DNA of 64,000 nt from Alcanivorax sp. 24 (GTDB taxonomy: Bacteria; Pseudomonadota; Gammaproteobacteria; Pseudomonadales; Alcanivoracaceae): positions 62,001-126,000 of the forward strand of contig NZ_SNUA01000001.1 of assembly GCF_004360225.1 (NCBI RefSeq), in the 5' to 3' direction. The notes below the pieces were generated by a model, which was not told where the DNA came from, made no database searches, and saw nothing but the letters and a program-made list of their open reading frames with translations. The first letter of the stretch is position 1; the number at the start of each line of letters is the position of its first letter. Both the position numbers and the translations under genes were made by a program. Of the stretch, positions 50,959 through 58,897 are shown one piece after another.

Positions 50959-52112
50959 TGATGATACAGCCACGACGTGCGGCCATGGCCGCGCTGACCC
51001 TGTGCGCGGGAGCTATCACCTTCGGCGTCGCCGAAGCCCGAACCTTGACCTACGCCATGGGGTATCCTCCCAAGTCGATCGGTGCCAACGCCGGTGAAGC
51101 CTACGCCAAGCGGCTTGAAGAACTGTCCGGCGGTGATCTCAAGGCGCGAGTGTTTCCCATGTCATTGCTCAGTTTCAAGGAAACGTCCGCCGGGGTCCGT
51201 GATGGCATGGCGGACTCGGGGTTCCTTCTGATTTCCTATTTCCCTTCTGAGTTTCCCTATACCAATCTGATTACCGAGCTGACCATGCTGGACGAGCTGC
51301 AGGGCGTTCCCGACAGCCACGTGGGGCCGGCCTACGTGGGCGCCATGTCCGAGTATGTCTTCCATCATTGTGAGGGTTGCCAGAAGGAAATGGCGGAGCA
51401 GAACCAGGTCTTCAATGGCAGCATGTCGACGCCGCCCTATGCTCTGCTGTGCACCAAGCCGATCGCCACCGAGGAGCAGCTGAAGGGCGCGCGCCTGCGC
51501 AGCGCGGGTGCCCTGTGGGCCCGTTGGGCGGAGGCCATGAATGCCACCCCCGTGACGTTGTCCATCAGCGACGCCTATGAGGGGCTCAGTCAGGGCGTGA
51601 TCGACTGCACCATGAGCTCCACCGTGGAAATGGACATCTTCAATCTGCGCGAGGTGGTGAAAGATGTGACCGTGGGCGTGCCCGGCGGCATGTACGCGGC
51701 GGTGGGGGTGAACAACGTCAACAAAGCCGTTTGGAAATCGCTCAGTGAAGAACAGCGAGCACAGGTTCTGAAAGCGTCCACGGTTATTTCCGCCAAGGGC
51801 AGCTGGGACTACCAGCTCGGCGCGGCGAAGGAGGTGCGGGACGCGAGCGGCAACGGCATAACCGTACACCAGCCGAACGAGGCGCTGGTGGCGGCCACCC
51901 GTGCCTTCGTGCGTAAGGACGTCGATACCATCGTCAAGAACTACGTGGAACGTCACGGTATCGACGACGCCGGGAAAATGGTCGATGAATTCCGGCCGCT
52001 GCTGACCAAGTGGGTCAAGCTGGTGGAAGGCGTGGATAACGCGGAGGCGCTGGCCGATTTGTACTGGCGGGAGACCTTCTCCAAGGTGGACGTCAGCACC
52101 TACGGTCTTTGA
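50958..52112 (+). CDS. TRAP substrate-binding protein (DctP family), system 2, copy B
   Basis: 384 residues, signal peptide ending VAEAR, paralogue of copy A. The binding arginine lies in GARLRSAGALWARW. It shares CEGCQKEMAEQNQVF with CPECVTEFAAQNQVF of copy A, including a CxxC pair that could form a disulfide. Two binding proteins for one membrane pair would widen the range of acids imported. Confidence 0.87.
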   Translation: MMIQPRRAAMAALTLCAGAITFGVAEARTLTYAMGYPPKSIGANAGEAYAKRLEELSGGDLKARVFPMSLLSFKETSAGVRDGMADSGFLLISYFPSEFPYTNLITELTMLDELQGVPDSHVGPAYVGAMSEYVFHHCEGCQKEMAEQNQVFNGSMSTPPYALLCTKPIATEEQLKGARLRSAGALWARWAEAMNATPVTLSISDAYEGLSQGVIDCTMSSTVEMDIFNLREVVKDVTVGVPGGMYAAVGVNNVNKAVWKSLSEEQRAQVLKASTVISAKGSWDYQLGAAKEVRDASGNGITVHQPNEALVAATRAFVRKDVDTIVKNYVERHGIDDAGKMVDEFRPLLTKWVKLVEGVDNAEALADLYWRETFSKVDVSTYGL

Positions 52113-52159
52113 TCAAGCCGGGGCGCGCTCGCGGGTGGCGCCCCTTGCCGGAGCAAACC

Positions 52160-53365
52160 ATGGAAACCAATTCAGTGGATCTTCAGGTCTTTCGCCAGGA
52201 GGTCCGTGCCTTCATGGAACAGGAGGCGGATGAATCGATTCGGGAAGCCGGACGCAAGATGACCAGTTTCTTTCCGCCGTTCGACCAGTGCATGCGCTGG
52301 CATCGCAAGCTGCACGCGCGTGGTTGGTCGGCGGCGTCCTGGCCGGAGCAGTACGGCGGTCCCGGATGGAGCCGCGAACAGAAACGAATTTTCGAGGAGG
52401 AGTGCCGGGTCGCCGGTGTGCCGAGACTGCTGCCTCAGGGGCTGGGTATGGTCGGCCCGGCGATCATGAAGTTCGGCACCGACGAACAGAAGAGCCGTTT
52501 TTTGCCGGGTATCGCCTCGGGGGAGGACTTCTGGGCCCAGGGCTACTCCGAACCCAATGCGGGCTCGGATCTGGCCTCGTTGGCCTGTCGTGCGGAGCGC
52601 CACGGCGATCACTACGTCATCAACGGCAGCAAGACCTGGACCACCTATGCCCACCATGCCAATCGCATGTTTCTGTTGGTGCGCACCAGCAACGAAGGAA
52701 AGCCGCAACAAGGCATCAGCTTCTTTCTGATTGATCGTCTCGATCGCCCGGGCTTGGAAATCCGGCCGATCATTGGTTTGGACGGCTTCCCCGAACAGTG
52801 CGACGTGTTCTTCGATAACGTCGAGGTGCCACTGGATTGCTGTCTCGGAGAGGAGAACCAGGGCTGGACGGTGGCCAAGTATCTGCTGGAACACGAGCGC
52901 GGTGGCAGTGCGTCTTTTGCCGCCCAGTTTGACATGGAACTGAACCGGATCCGCGAACGGGCCGCTGAACTCGGTGACGGCTTCGGTGGCGTGCTGAGTG
53001 ACGATCCGGTGTTTCGGCAGCGTTTCACCCGTCTTTATCTGGAGGTCGCCGCTCTGGATGCCACCGAGAGCCGCTTCGCCGCCATGGAAAAAGGGTCGCC
53101 GGAGTCGGGGCCGATGAGTTCGATGATCAAGATCACCGCAATGGAAACGCTGCAACGCATCACCGAGCTGGCGGTGGAGATGGAGGGGAGCCCGACGCTG
53201 ACTTTGCAACTGGCGGCACTGACCGTCGGTGCCGGGGTGGCGCCGGAAGGGCCGGAACAGGCGCTCACCGTGATGCCCAAGTATCTCAACAACCGGGCCG
53301 CCACCATTTTTGGCGGTAGTAACGAAATTCAACGCAACATCATTGCCAAGATGTTGTTGGGCTGA
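52160..53365 (+). CDS. Acyl-CoA dehydrogenase, large-subunit type of a heteromeric pair
   Basis: 401 residues. GYSEPNAGSDLAS, GSKTWTTYAHHANRM and the end TIFGGSNEIQRNIIAKMLLG are conserved; the usual Glu base of YEGT is replaced by GGSNE, as in FadE26/FadE28-type and PimC-type subunits. It pairs with the smaller ACAD 10 bp downstream. Such pairs form alpha2beta2 enzymes acting on bulky (steroid side-chain) or dicarboxylic acyl-CoAs. Confidence 0.87.
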   Translation: METNSVDLQVFRQEVRAFMEQEADESIREAGRKMTSFFPPFDQCMRWHRKLHARGWSAASWPEQYGGPGWSREQKRIFEEECRVAGVPRLLPQGLGMVGPAIMKFGTDEQKSRFLPGIASGEDFWAQGYSEPNAGSDLASLACRAERHGDHYVINGSKTWTTYAHHANRMFLLVRTSNEGKPQQGISFFLIDRLDRPGLEIRPIIGLDGFPEQCDVFFDNVEVPLDCCLGEENQGWTVAKYLLEHERGGSASFAAQFDMELNRIRERAAELGDGFGGVLSDDPVFRQRFTRLYLEVAALDATESRFAAMEKGSPESGPMSSMIKITAMETLQRITELAVEMEGSPTLTLQLAALTVGAGVAPEGPEQALTVMPKYLNNRAATIFGGSNEIQRNIIAKMLLG

Positions 53366-53375
53366 GGGACGCGCC

Positions 53376-54494
53376 ATGGCTTTTCTTAACGACGACACCC
53401 GCGTCATGCTGGAAGACAGCGTCGACAAATTTCTCAATGCCCATTACGACTTTCACCAACGCCGCACCTGGGTGGAAAAGGCGCCGGGATACAACCGCGA
53501 ACATTGGCAACGGTTCGCGGAGCTGGGTTGGCTTGGTCTGCCCTTCGCCGAGCGTCATGGCGGTCTCGGCGGGGATATCACCGATACGCTTGGACTGATG
53601 CGGCGTTTCGGGGCCGCGCTGGTGGTGGAGCCTTATCTGAGCGTGGTGGGGCTGGGCGGTCAGGCCATTGCCCAGGCGGATAACCAGGATGCCGCCGACA
53701 GTCTGCTGCCCGAACTGGTCGCCGGCCAGGCCATGCCGGTGCTGGCCTGGGAGGAAAGCATCAGCCGCGGCAATCCCGAGCATCTGGCTGCCAGTGCCCG
53801 CCGCATCGACGGTGGCTGGCGCCTGGAGGGCGAGAAGGTGGCGGTGATCGGTGGTGACCTGGCAACGCACTTCGTGGTGTCGGCGCAGACCTTCGAGGAC
53901 GATGCCGGGCCGGTGGTGGAATTGTTTTTGCTCCAGGCCGATGAGCTTGAGGTGGCCGGTTTCCCCACCATGGACGGCCACCGTGGCGCTCGGCTGACGC
54001 TGGCGGCCGTGGACGTCGACGAAGCGCGGCGCCTGACCCGGGACGGGCATGGCGCTGGCGTGCTGCGCCAGGTATTGGAGCAGGGCATCATGATGATGGC
54101 GGCGGAGGGAGTGGGGGCGATGCAGACGCTGTTGCGCCGTACCCTGGACTACACCCGGACACGCCGGCAGTTCGGTGTGCCGATCGCCTCTTTCCAGGTG
54201 CTGCAGCACCGCATGGTCGATATGTACATTGCCATGAAGAACTTGGAGCATCTTCTGGAAGCCACCGCGAATCGCTGGGACCAGTCGCCGTCGCATGCCC
54301 GGGACAGCGCACTGCTGAAAGCGCAGCTGTGTCAGTCTGGCCGTTACGTGGGGCAGCAGGCGGTGCAACTGCACGGAGGGATCGGCATGACCGACGAGCT
54401 GGATGTGGGTCACTATTTCAAGCGGTTGACTGCCCTCGGGTTACTGTTTGGGGATGAGAACTATCACCTCAAGCGGGCCTGGGCGGCGCTGTAA
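53376..54494 (+). CDS. Acyl-CoA dehydrogenase, small-subunit type of a heteromeric pair
   Basis: 372 residues, shorter and divergent in the N-terminal half (no canonical EPNAGSD). The C-terminal half keeps TRRQFGVPIASFQVLQHRM and LHGGIGMTDELDVGHYFKRL, the hallmark of FadE27/FadE29- and PimD-type partners. ATG 53376 follows the preceding stop by ten bases. Expected to complete the FAD site with the upstream subunit. Confidence 0.86.
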   Translation: MAFLNDDTRVMLEDSVDKFLNAHYDFHQRRTWVEKAPGYNREHWQRFAELGWLGLPFAERHGGLGGDITDTLGLMRRFGAALVVEPYLSVVGLGGQAIAQADNQDAADSLLPELVAGQAMPVLAWEESISRGNPEHLAASARRIDGGWRLEGEKVAVIGGDLATHFVVSAQTFEDDAGPVVELFLLQADELEVAGFPTMDGHRGARLTLAAVDVDEARRLTRDGHGAGVLRQVLEQGIMMMAAEGVGAMQTLLRRTLDYTRTRRQFGVPIASFQVLQHRMVDMYIAMKNLEHLLEATANRWDQSPSHARDSALLKAQLCQSGRYVGQQAVQLHGGIGMTDELDVGHYFKRLTALGLLFGDENYHLKRAWAAL

Positions 54495-54504
54495 GGCGTG
54501 ATCA

Positions 54505-55089
54505 TCAGCCGCCAGCGCGGGTCGCCTGGCGAACCAGGCCCCAGATTTGTTCGCTCAGCGTCTGCTCCGTGGGGCGCGCCTCGGGCGGCAAGGCCAAGGC
54601 CCGGGCAATCAACGCCCGGGAACCCGCCAGAGTAAAGGTGGCGGCGGCGGCGGGATCCAGCTCCGCTGAAACGCTCCCCTGTTTCTGTCCCTGAAGCATA
54701 TTGCCGACACCGGCTTCGATCTGCCGTTCGAGTCGCTGCTGTTCGATCGCCATCACCGATGGCTCGCGGCGCAGGCGTTGCAGGATAACGGCAGCCAGCG
54801 GATGGCGATAATGAAACGCCACGCTGTACTGAATGCGTAGCCGTTCCCGTTCAAGCCAGTCGGAAACCGGCAAGCGGGCCATCATCACCTCGTTGTCGAG
54901 GGCTTCGTAGAAGTGTTCGACGACGGCGGCGACCAGTCCGGCCTTGGAGCCGAAATAATGATAGGCCAGTCCCACCGAGACCCCGGCGGTGCGGGCGATG
55001 GTGCTCATTTCGAAATCCCCATCCCCCTGTTGCAAGGCCCGGGTTGCCGCGGCGATCAACCGGTCCGGTGAGGTCTTTTTCTCTGCCAC
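54505..55089 (-). CDS. TetR-family transcriptional regulator
   Basis: 194 residues from a GTG at 55089 (AAGGAA upstream); a longer frame to 55155 is less likely. The TetR HTH lies near residues 28-60 (MSTIARTAGVSVGLAYHYFGSKAGL), followed by a helical ligand-binding domain. It is divergent from the phytanoyl-CoA dioxygenase-like gene, with a 22-bp palindrome between them, and probably represses that gene. Confidence 0.9.
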   Translation of the reverse strand: MAEKKTSPDRLIAAATRALQQGDGDFEMSTIARTAGVSVGLAYHYFGSKAGLVAAVVEHFYEALDNEVMMARLPVSDWLERERLRIQYSVAFHYRHPLAAVILQRLRREPSVMAIEQQRLERQIEAGVGNMLQGQKQGSVSAELDPAAAATFTLAGSRALIARALALPPEARPTEQTLSEQIWGLVRQATRAGG

Positions 55090-55240
55090 CTGTTCCTTCT
55101 CCCAATTCAGCGGGGCTCGATGCCGGCGGCGGTTACTGGCGCCCGACCAGGGCATTCAAGGGGATTCAGGGGTAAAGATCAATCAGAGCGGAGGCCTGGA
55201 ATCCAGTTCAAATACGGGTTGACGGCCGCATCGAACTGGC

Positions 55241-55262
55241 ATTGAATTGAATTCAACTCAAT
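55241..55262. promoter_or_regulatory. Likely TetR operator
   Basis: The 22-bp imperfect palindrome ATTGAATTGAATTCAACTCAAT, centred on GAATTC, has 7 of 8 paired bases on each outer arm. It lies between the TetR gene and the dioxygenase gene. Confidence 0.65.
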
Positions 55263-55325
55263 TCCGCGAGGCCGCTCATGGCGATCAATCGCGGGCCCAT
55301 CACAATGACAAAAGGAGAGATGCCC

Positions 55326-56165
55326 ATGCCATGCAAGATTGCCAACCTGAGCGTGCTGGACAGTGATCTGGCTGCTCGCCACAAGGCCTTGCGGCCCTCC
55401 GCCGAGCGCAGCTCGCCAGAGATCGACCGGGACTTCGAGACCCTGATGCGTGAGGGCTACGTCATCATCGAGGGCGTGCTGGACCGGGATACGCTGGACG
55501 ATATCCGTTCGCGGATAACCCCGTTATTGGACAAGACCGGCAGGAACACCTTCGAGGGGGCACGGACACAACGGGTGTATGACCTCTTCTCCAAGACCCG
55601 GGCCCTGGATTCCCTGGCGGACCATCCCCGTATCCTGGGTTTGATGGACAAGCTGTTTCTGCCCAACTACCTCATCAGCCAGGCCCAGATCATCAACATT
55701 CTGCCCGGGGAGGCACCGCAGCTTCTGCATGCCGATGACAGCTTCTACAAAGTGCCAAGGCCACGGCCGCCGTTGGGCGCGGCGACGATCTGGGCGATCG
55801 ACGACTTCACCGGTGAGAACGGTGCCACCGTGGTGATCCCGCGCAGTCACACCTGGGGACAGGAGCGCAGGGGACGGTGGGAAGAAGCGATACCCGCGGT
55901 CATGCCAGCCGGCTCGGTGCTGTTTTTCCTGGGGACGACCTGGCATGGCGGTGGCGAGAACCGTTCCGAAAAGCCCCGTCTCGCGGTGACCTGTCAGTAT
56001 TGCGAAGCCTATTTGCGGCAACAGGAGAATTTTCTGCTGGAGTTGTCCAAAGAGGTGGTTCGTGAAATGTCGCCGGAGCTCCGGTCGCTGATTGGCTATT
56101 CCATCATGCCGCCGTTCATGGGAATGGTGGATGGCAAGCACCCGTTACGGTTGCTGGAGGAGTGA
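55326..56165 (+). CDS. Phytanoyl-CoA dioxygenase (PhyH)-family protein
   Basis: 279 residues from ATG 55326 (AAAGGAG eight bases before; the in-frame ATG at 55320 is too close to it). The Fe(II) ligands can be placed: H135 and D137 in LLHADDS and H207 in TWHGGGE, with a downstream Arg for 2-oxoglutarate. Members hydroxylate alpha carbons of branched acyl-CoA or unrelated small molecules. Nearness to the racemase-containing island hints at branched acids, but it has its own regulator and no TCGTC site. Confidence 0.83.
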   Translation: MPCKIANLSVLDSDLAARHKALRPSAERSSPEIDRDFETLMREGYVIIEGVLDRDTLDDIRSRITPLLDKTGRNTFEGARTQRVYDLFSKTRALDSLADHPRILGLMDKLFLPNYLISQAQIINILPGEAPQLLHADDSFYKVPRPRPPLGAATIWAIDDFTGENGATVVIPRSHTWGQERRGRWEEAIPAVMPAGSVLFFLGTTWHGGGENRSEKPRLAVTCQYCEAYLRQQENFLLELSKEVVREMSPELRSLIGYSIMPPFMGMVDGKHPLRLLEE

Positions 56166-56260
56166 TACGCTCCGTTGTTCCCTGAGGCATGCATTGCCCC
56201 CGGGTAGCTGCTACAAAGCTGCCTTGGTAGCGATCGGCCCTGGATACGAGCCCGCGCTGG

Positions 56261-56331
56261 ATTCGCTGGCGAGCCAGCTTCCCACGGAGGGAACTACGAA
56301 GCCGCTGTGGGAAGCTGCCTTGGCGGCGAAT
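56261..56331. repeat. REPIN-like 71-bp inverted repeat
   Basis: ATTCGCTGGCGAGCCAGCTT ... GCTGCCTTGGCGGCGAAT with the CCGCTGTGGGAAGC half on the right. Confidence 0.75.
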
Positions 56332-56455
56332 GGCCGAGACGATGGATACGCTCCGCTGGAGCGTCCCCTTCGGGCGCCCGTTGGGCGTCCACTCGACGGT
56401 GAAACTGTCGAGTGTCGAACGGAGGTTCGAATCAGAGCCCTCAAGCAGACCGGAT

Positions 56456-56494
56456 AAAACACAAAAGCCCGCGCGAGGCGGGCTTTTGTGTTTT
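56456..56494. terminator. Bidirectional terminator, ends tRNA-Arg
   Basis: A perfect 17-bp stem AAAACACAAAAGCCCGC/GCGGGCTTTTGTGTTTT with a five-base loop and A/T runs at both ends. It lies directly 3' of the tRNA on the minus strand. Confidence 0.93.
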
Positions 56495-56497
56495 ATA

Positions 56498-56574
<77 letters not shown>

Positions 56575-56897
56575 AAAACGATTTTAATGGCACTTTCGAT
56601 GGCGCCCCGGGGGCGCGGACGCGCATGATAGCGGTTCAGCGTCGGCGAGTCCACGATTGGGAATGAGCGGCAAGGCACGTATAATGATCCGGCTTGGCGC
56701 GAGGGCATGCCCCCGCCCATTCAGTGGTCCGCGTCAGGGGGTGGCGCGGACATCGGTTATCCCCGGGGGGAAAGGCGTGGAAAGCACGTTTTTCCTGGGT
56801 TTCAGCGAGGTTGAGCGGGGCGGCATTTTACAATCTTTTCCCGCCATACCGGAGTGGATTCGGTAACCTCTTGCGACATTAGGATGGAGAAAAAACG
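56575..56897 (+). promoter_or_regulatory. Intergenic region with promoter for the OmpR-type regulator
   Basis: 323 bases. TTGGGA (56657-56662), a 17-bp spacer and a perfect TATAAT (56680-56685) form a likely promoter about 200 bases ahead of the regulator gene. The tRNA promoter should lie at the left end on the other strand but is not obvious. Confidence 0.5.
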
Positions 56898-57587
56898 GTG
56901 CGTATCGCCTACCTAGAAGACGATCAGGCCCAGGCCGAGCTGGTGACACACTGGCTGCGCGAAGCAGGCCATACGTGTATGCACCTGTCCAGCGGTCGCG
57001 AGTTCATGAGCTTGCTGCGACGGGACACCTTCGACCTCCTGGTACTCGATTGGGAAGTGCCCGATATGAGTGGTTATGCCGTTCTCGAGGAAGTGCGTGC
57101 CAGTGGCAATCGCACGCCTGTCCTGTTCGCCACTCAACGCGATGACGAGTCCTCCATCGTGGGCGCGCTGACCCAGGGAGCCGACGACTATATGGTTAAG
57201 CCAGTTAAACAAGCGGAGCTGCTGGCCCGACTCACCGCCCTGGGGCGGCGAGCGGGTGTTGCCGACATGGATGATCAAGGAACCCTCAACGTTGGACCCT
57301 GGACCATAGACCGGGCCCGGCGACAGATCTTTCTGGACGACGAAGCCGTCAAACTCACCGACAAGGACTACGAACTGGCCTGTTATCTGTTCCAGAATGT
57401 AGGCAAATTAATGTCCCGGGCACACCTGCTGGAAAAGGTGTGGGGCATCATGACGCCGATTGAGTCCCGTACGGTTGACGTCCACATCAGTCGCATCCGC
57501 CGTAGTCTGCAAATCCGTCCTGAACGCGGTTATCGCATCAAGACGGTGTACCAGCATGGCTACCGGCTGGAACCAATGGAAGAATAA
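56898..57587 (+). CDS. OmpR/PhoB-family response regulator
   Basis: 229 residues. Receiver domain with acidic pair D8/D9, phospho-acceptor D51 (VLDWEVP), T79 and K101 (VKPV), then a C-terminal winged helix (NVGPWTIDRARR to YRIKTVYQHGYRLE). The GTG start at 56898 has GGAGA upstream. The FecR/LysM gene begins six bases after its stop and a CHASE2 kinase gene follows, so the three probably form one signalling system. Confidence 0.93.
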   Translation: MRIAYLEDDQAQAELVTHWLREAGHTCMHLSSGREFMSLLRRDTFDLLVLDWEVPDMSGYAVLEEVRASGNRTPVLFATQRDDESSIVGALTQGADDYMVKPVKQAELLARLTALGRRAGVADMDDQGTLNVGPWTIDRARRQIFLDDEAVKLTDKDYELACYLFQNVGKLMSRAHLLEKVWGIMTPIESRTVDVHISRIRRSLQIRPERGYRIKTVYQHGYRLEPMEE

Positions 57588-57593
57588 ACGCCT

Positions 57594-58661
57594 ATGCTTT
57601 CCCGCTGGTTGGCCGCCGTGGTGCTGTGTGTGATCGCCGCCACGGCGCAAGCCGATGCCAATGCCGATCACTGGCAATACACGGTTCGTCCTGGCGACAC
57701 GCTGTGGAATCTGTGTGAGCGCTTCGCTCAGGACCCGGTGTTCTGTTGGCGCCAGTTGGCGGCGGACAGTGCGGTGGATGACCCCTATCGCATGTCGCCG
57801 GGCAAGGTCATTCTGATCCCACTCGCCTGGCTCAAGGAGCAACCGGTGCCGGCTCGTGCCGAGCGGGTTAATGGCCAGGTCTGGCTGCTGGTGGGCAATA
57901 ACGATCCGGAGCCGGTGGAGAATGGCGCGGAGATCGCCTTTGGTGACACCATCGAGACCGGGGAGGCTGGCAGCGTGGTGGTACGCTTCGCCGACAATTC
58001 CCAAGTGGCGGTCAAGCCCGGCACCGTGCTCAAGGTGAATAATTACCGGCGTTTCGTCGACGTCGGCAACGAGCCCACGGATTTGCAATTGGAGCGGGGC
58101 GCCATCCGCAACACCGTCACCCCCCGCGATACCGATGCCCGCGTATTCCGCGTGTACACTCCGGGTGTGATGACCGCGGTTCGCGGCACCGAGTACCACG
58201 TTCGTATCACCGATGACGCCGTCACCCTCAGTGAAGTGGTTGAAGGTGAAGTGGAAGTCGCGGCCGCCCGTAGCACCACGCCGGTACCTGCTGGGTATGG
58301 CACGATGGCCAGCGCCGGCCAGGCGCCGGCCAAGCCGGTCAAATTGCTGCCAGCCCCGGAAGTGACGCTGAAGGCGGGCGGTCGCGGTCTGCGAGCGGAG
58401 TGGCCGCCGGTGGAAGGCGCCGAGGCGTATTCGGTGGAACTGTTCGATGCCGATGGCGTTCTGTTGCGGAGTGAGCAGGTCAGTAAGCCGCAATGGCGAA
58501 GCAAACCCCAGGCCGGCGATTATCAGGTGCTGGTCAGAGCGATTGATGCGCGGGGGCTACGCGGCCAGGAGCGGATGCTGGATGCCACCGTATCCAAAGG
58601 CGCCTGGCCCTGGGATGCTCTTCTGTTCATCGGCGGAGCCGGTTTGCTGCTCGCGCTTTGA
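57594..58661 (+). CDS. Secreted FecR-domain protein with LysM domain and C-terminal membrane segment
   Basis: 355 residues: signal peptide (ends TAQADA), LysM domain near residues 27-82 (YTVRPGDTLWNLCERF, GKVILIPLAWL) for peptidoglycan contact, FecR domain near 100-220 (GDTIETGEAGSVVVRFADNSQVAV, VMTAVRGTEYHV), a fibronectin-like beta region (AEWPPVEGAEAYSVELF), and a terminal hydrophobic segment ending the protein at LLLAL. It probably senses the cell wall and signals through the neighbouring kinase. Confidence 0.87.
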   Translation: MLSRWLAAVVLCVIAATAQADANADHWQYTVRPGDTLWNLCERFAQDPVFCWRQLAADSAVDDPYRMSPGKVILIPLAWLKEQPVPARAERVNGQVWLLVGNNDPEPVENGAEIAFGDTIETGEAGSVVVRFADNSQVAVKPGTVLKVNNYRRFVDVGNEPTDLQLERGAIRNTVTPRDTDARVFRVYTPGVMTAVRGTEYHVRITDDAVTLSEVVEGEVEVAAARSTTPVPAGYGTMASAGQAPAKPVKLLPAPEVTLKAGGRGLRAEWPPVEGAEAYSVELFDADGVLLRSEQVSKPQWRSKPQAGDYQVLVRAIDARGLRGQERMLDATVSKGAWPWDALLFIGGAGLLLAL

Positions 58662-58897
58662 TCCTTCTCGCCTCGGGTGGCCACCGTCCATGGCGGCCAC
58701 CTTTCCCAGGTGCCGTCGCTTTTTGTGCTCACCCTCTCCAGTGACCTTTCTCCACGACGTTGCTTCCCGGCACCGGCACGATAGCCCATTGCGTAAAAAA
58801 CATTGGAAATGAAGGGCGTAGATCGGGATAGTGATGACTCCGGTTTGATGCCATGCAAAGGCGCCCGGCGGTATCCAAGGAAAGAGGTTCGGGGTTC

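Larger units (their letters stand above)
56166..56497. other. Repeat-bearing intergenic region before tRNA-Arg
   Basis: 332 bases with a REPIN (56261-56331), an 8-bp stem CACTCGAC/GTCGAGTG (56390-56414) and the tRNA terminator. No gene seen. Confidence 0.6.

Noticed and set aside
56425-56455. A GGTTCGAATC word resembling a tRNA T-loop next to tRNA-Arg, as an attachment-site remnant
   Set aside because: It is on the opposite strand, has no paired T stem, and no integrase or mobile gene is near.
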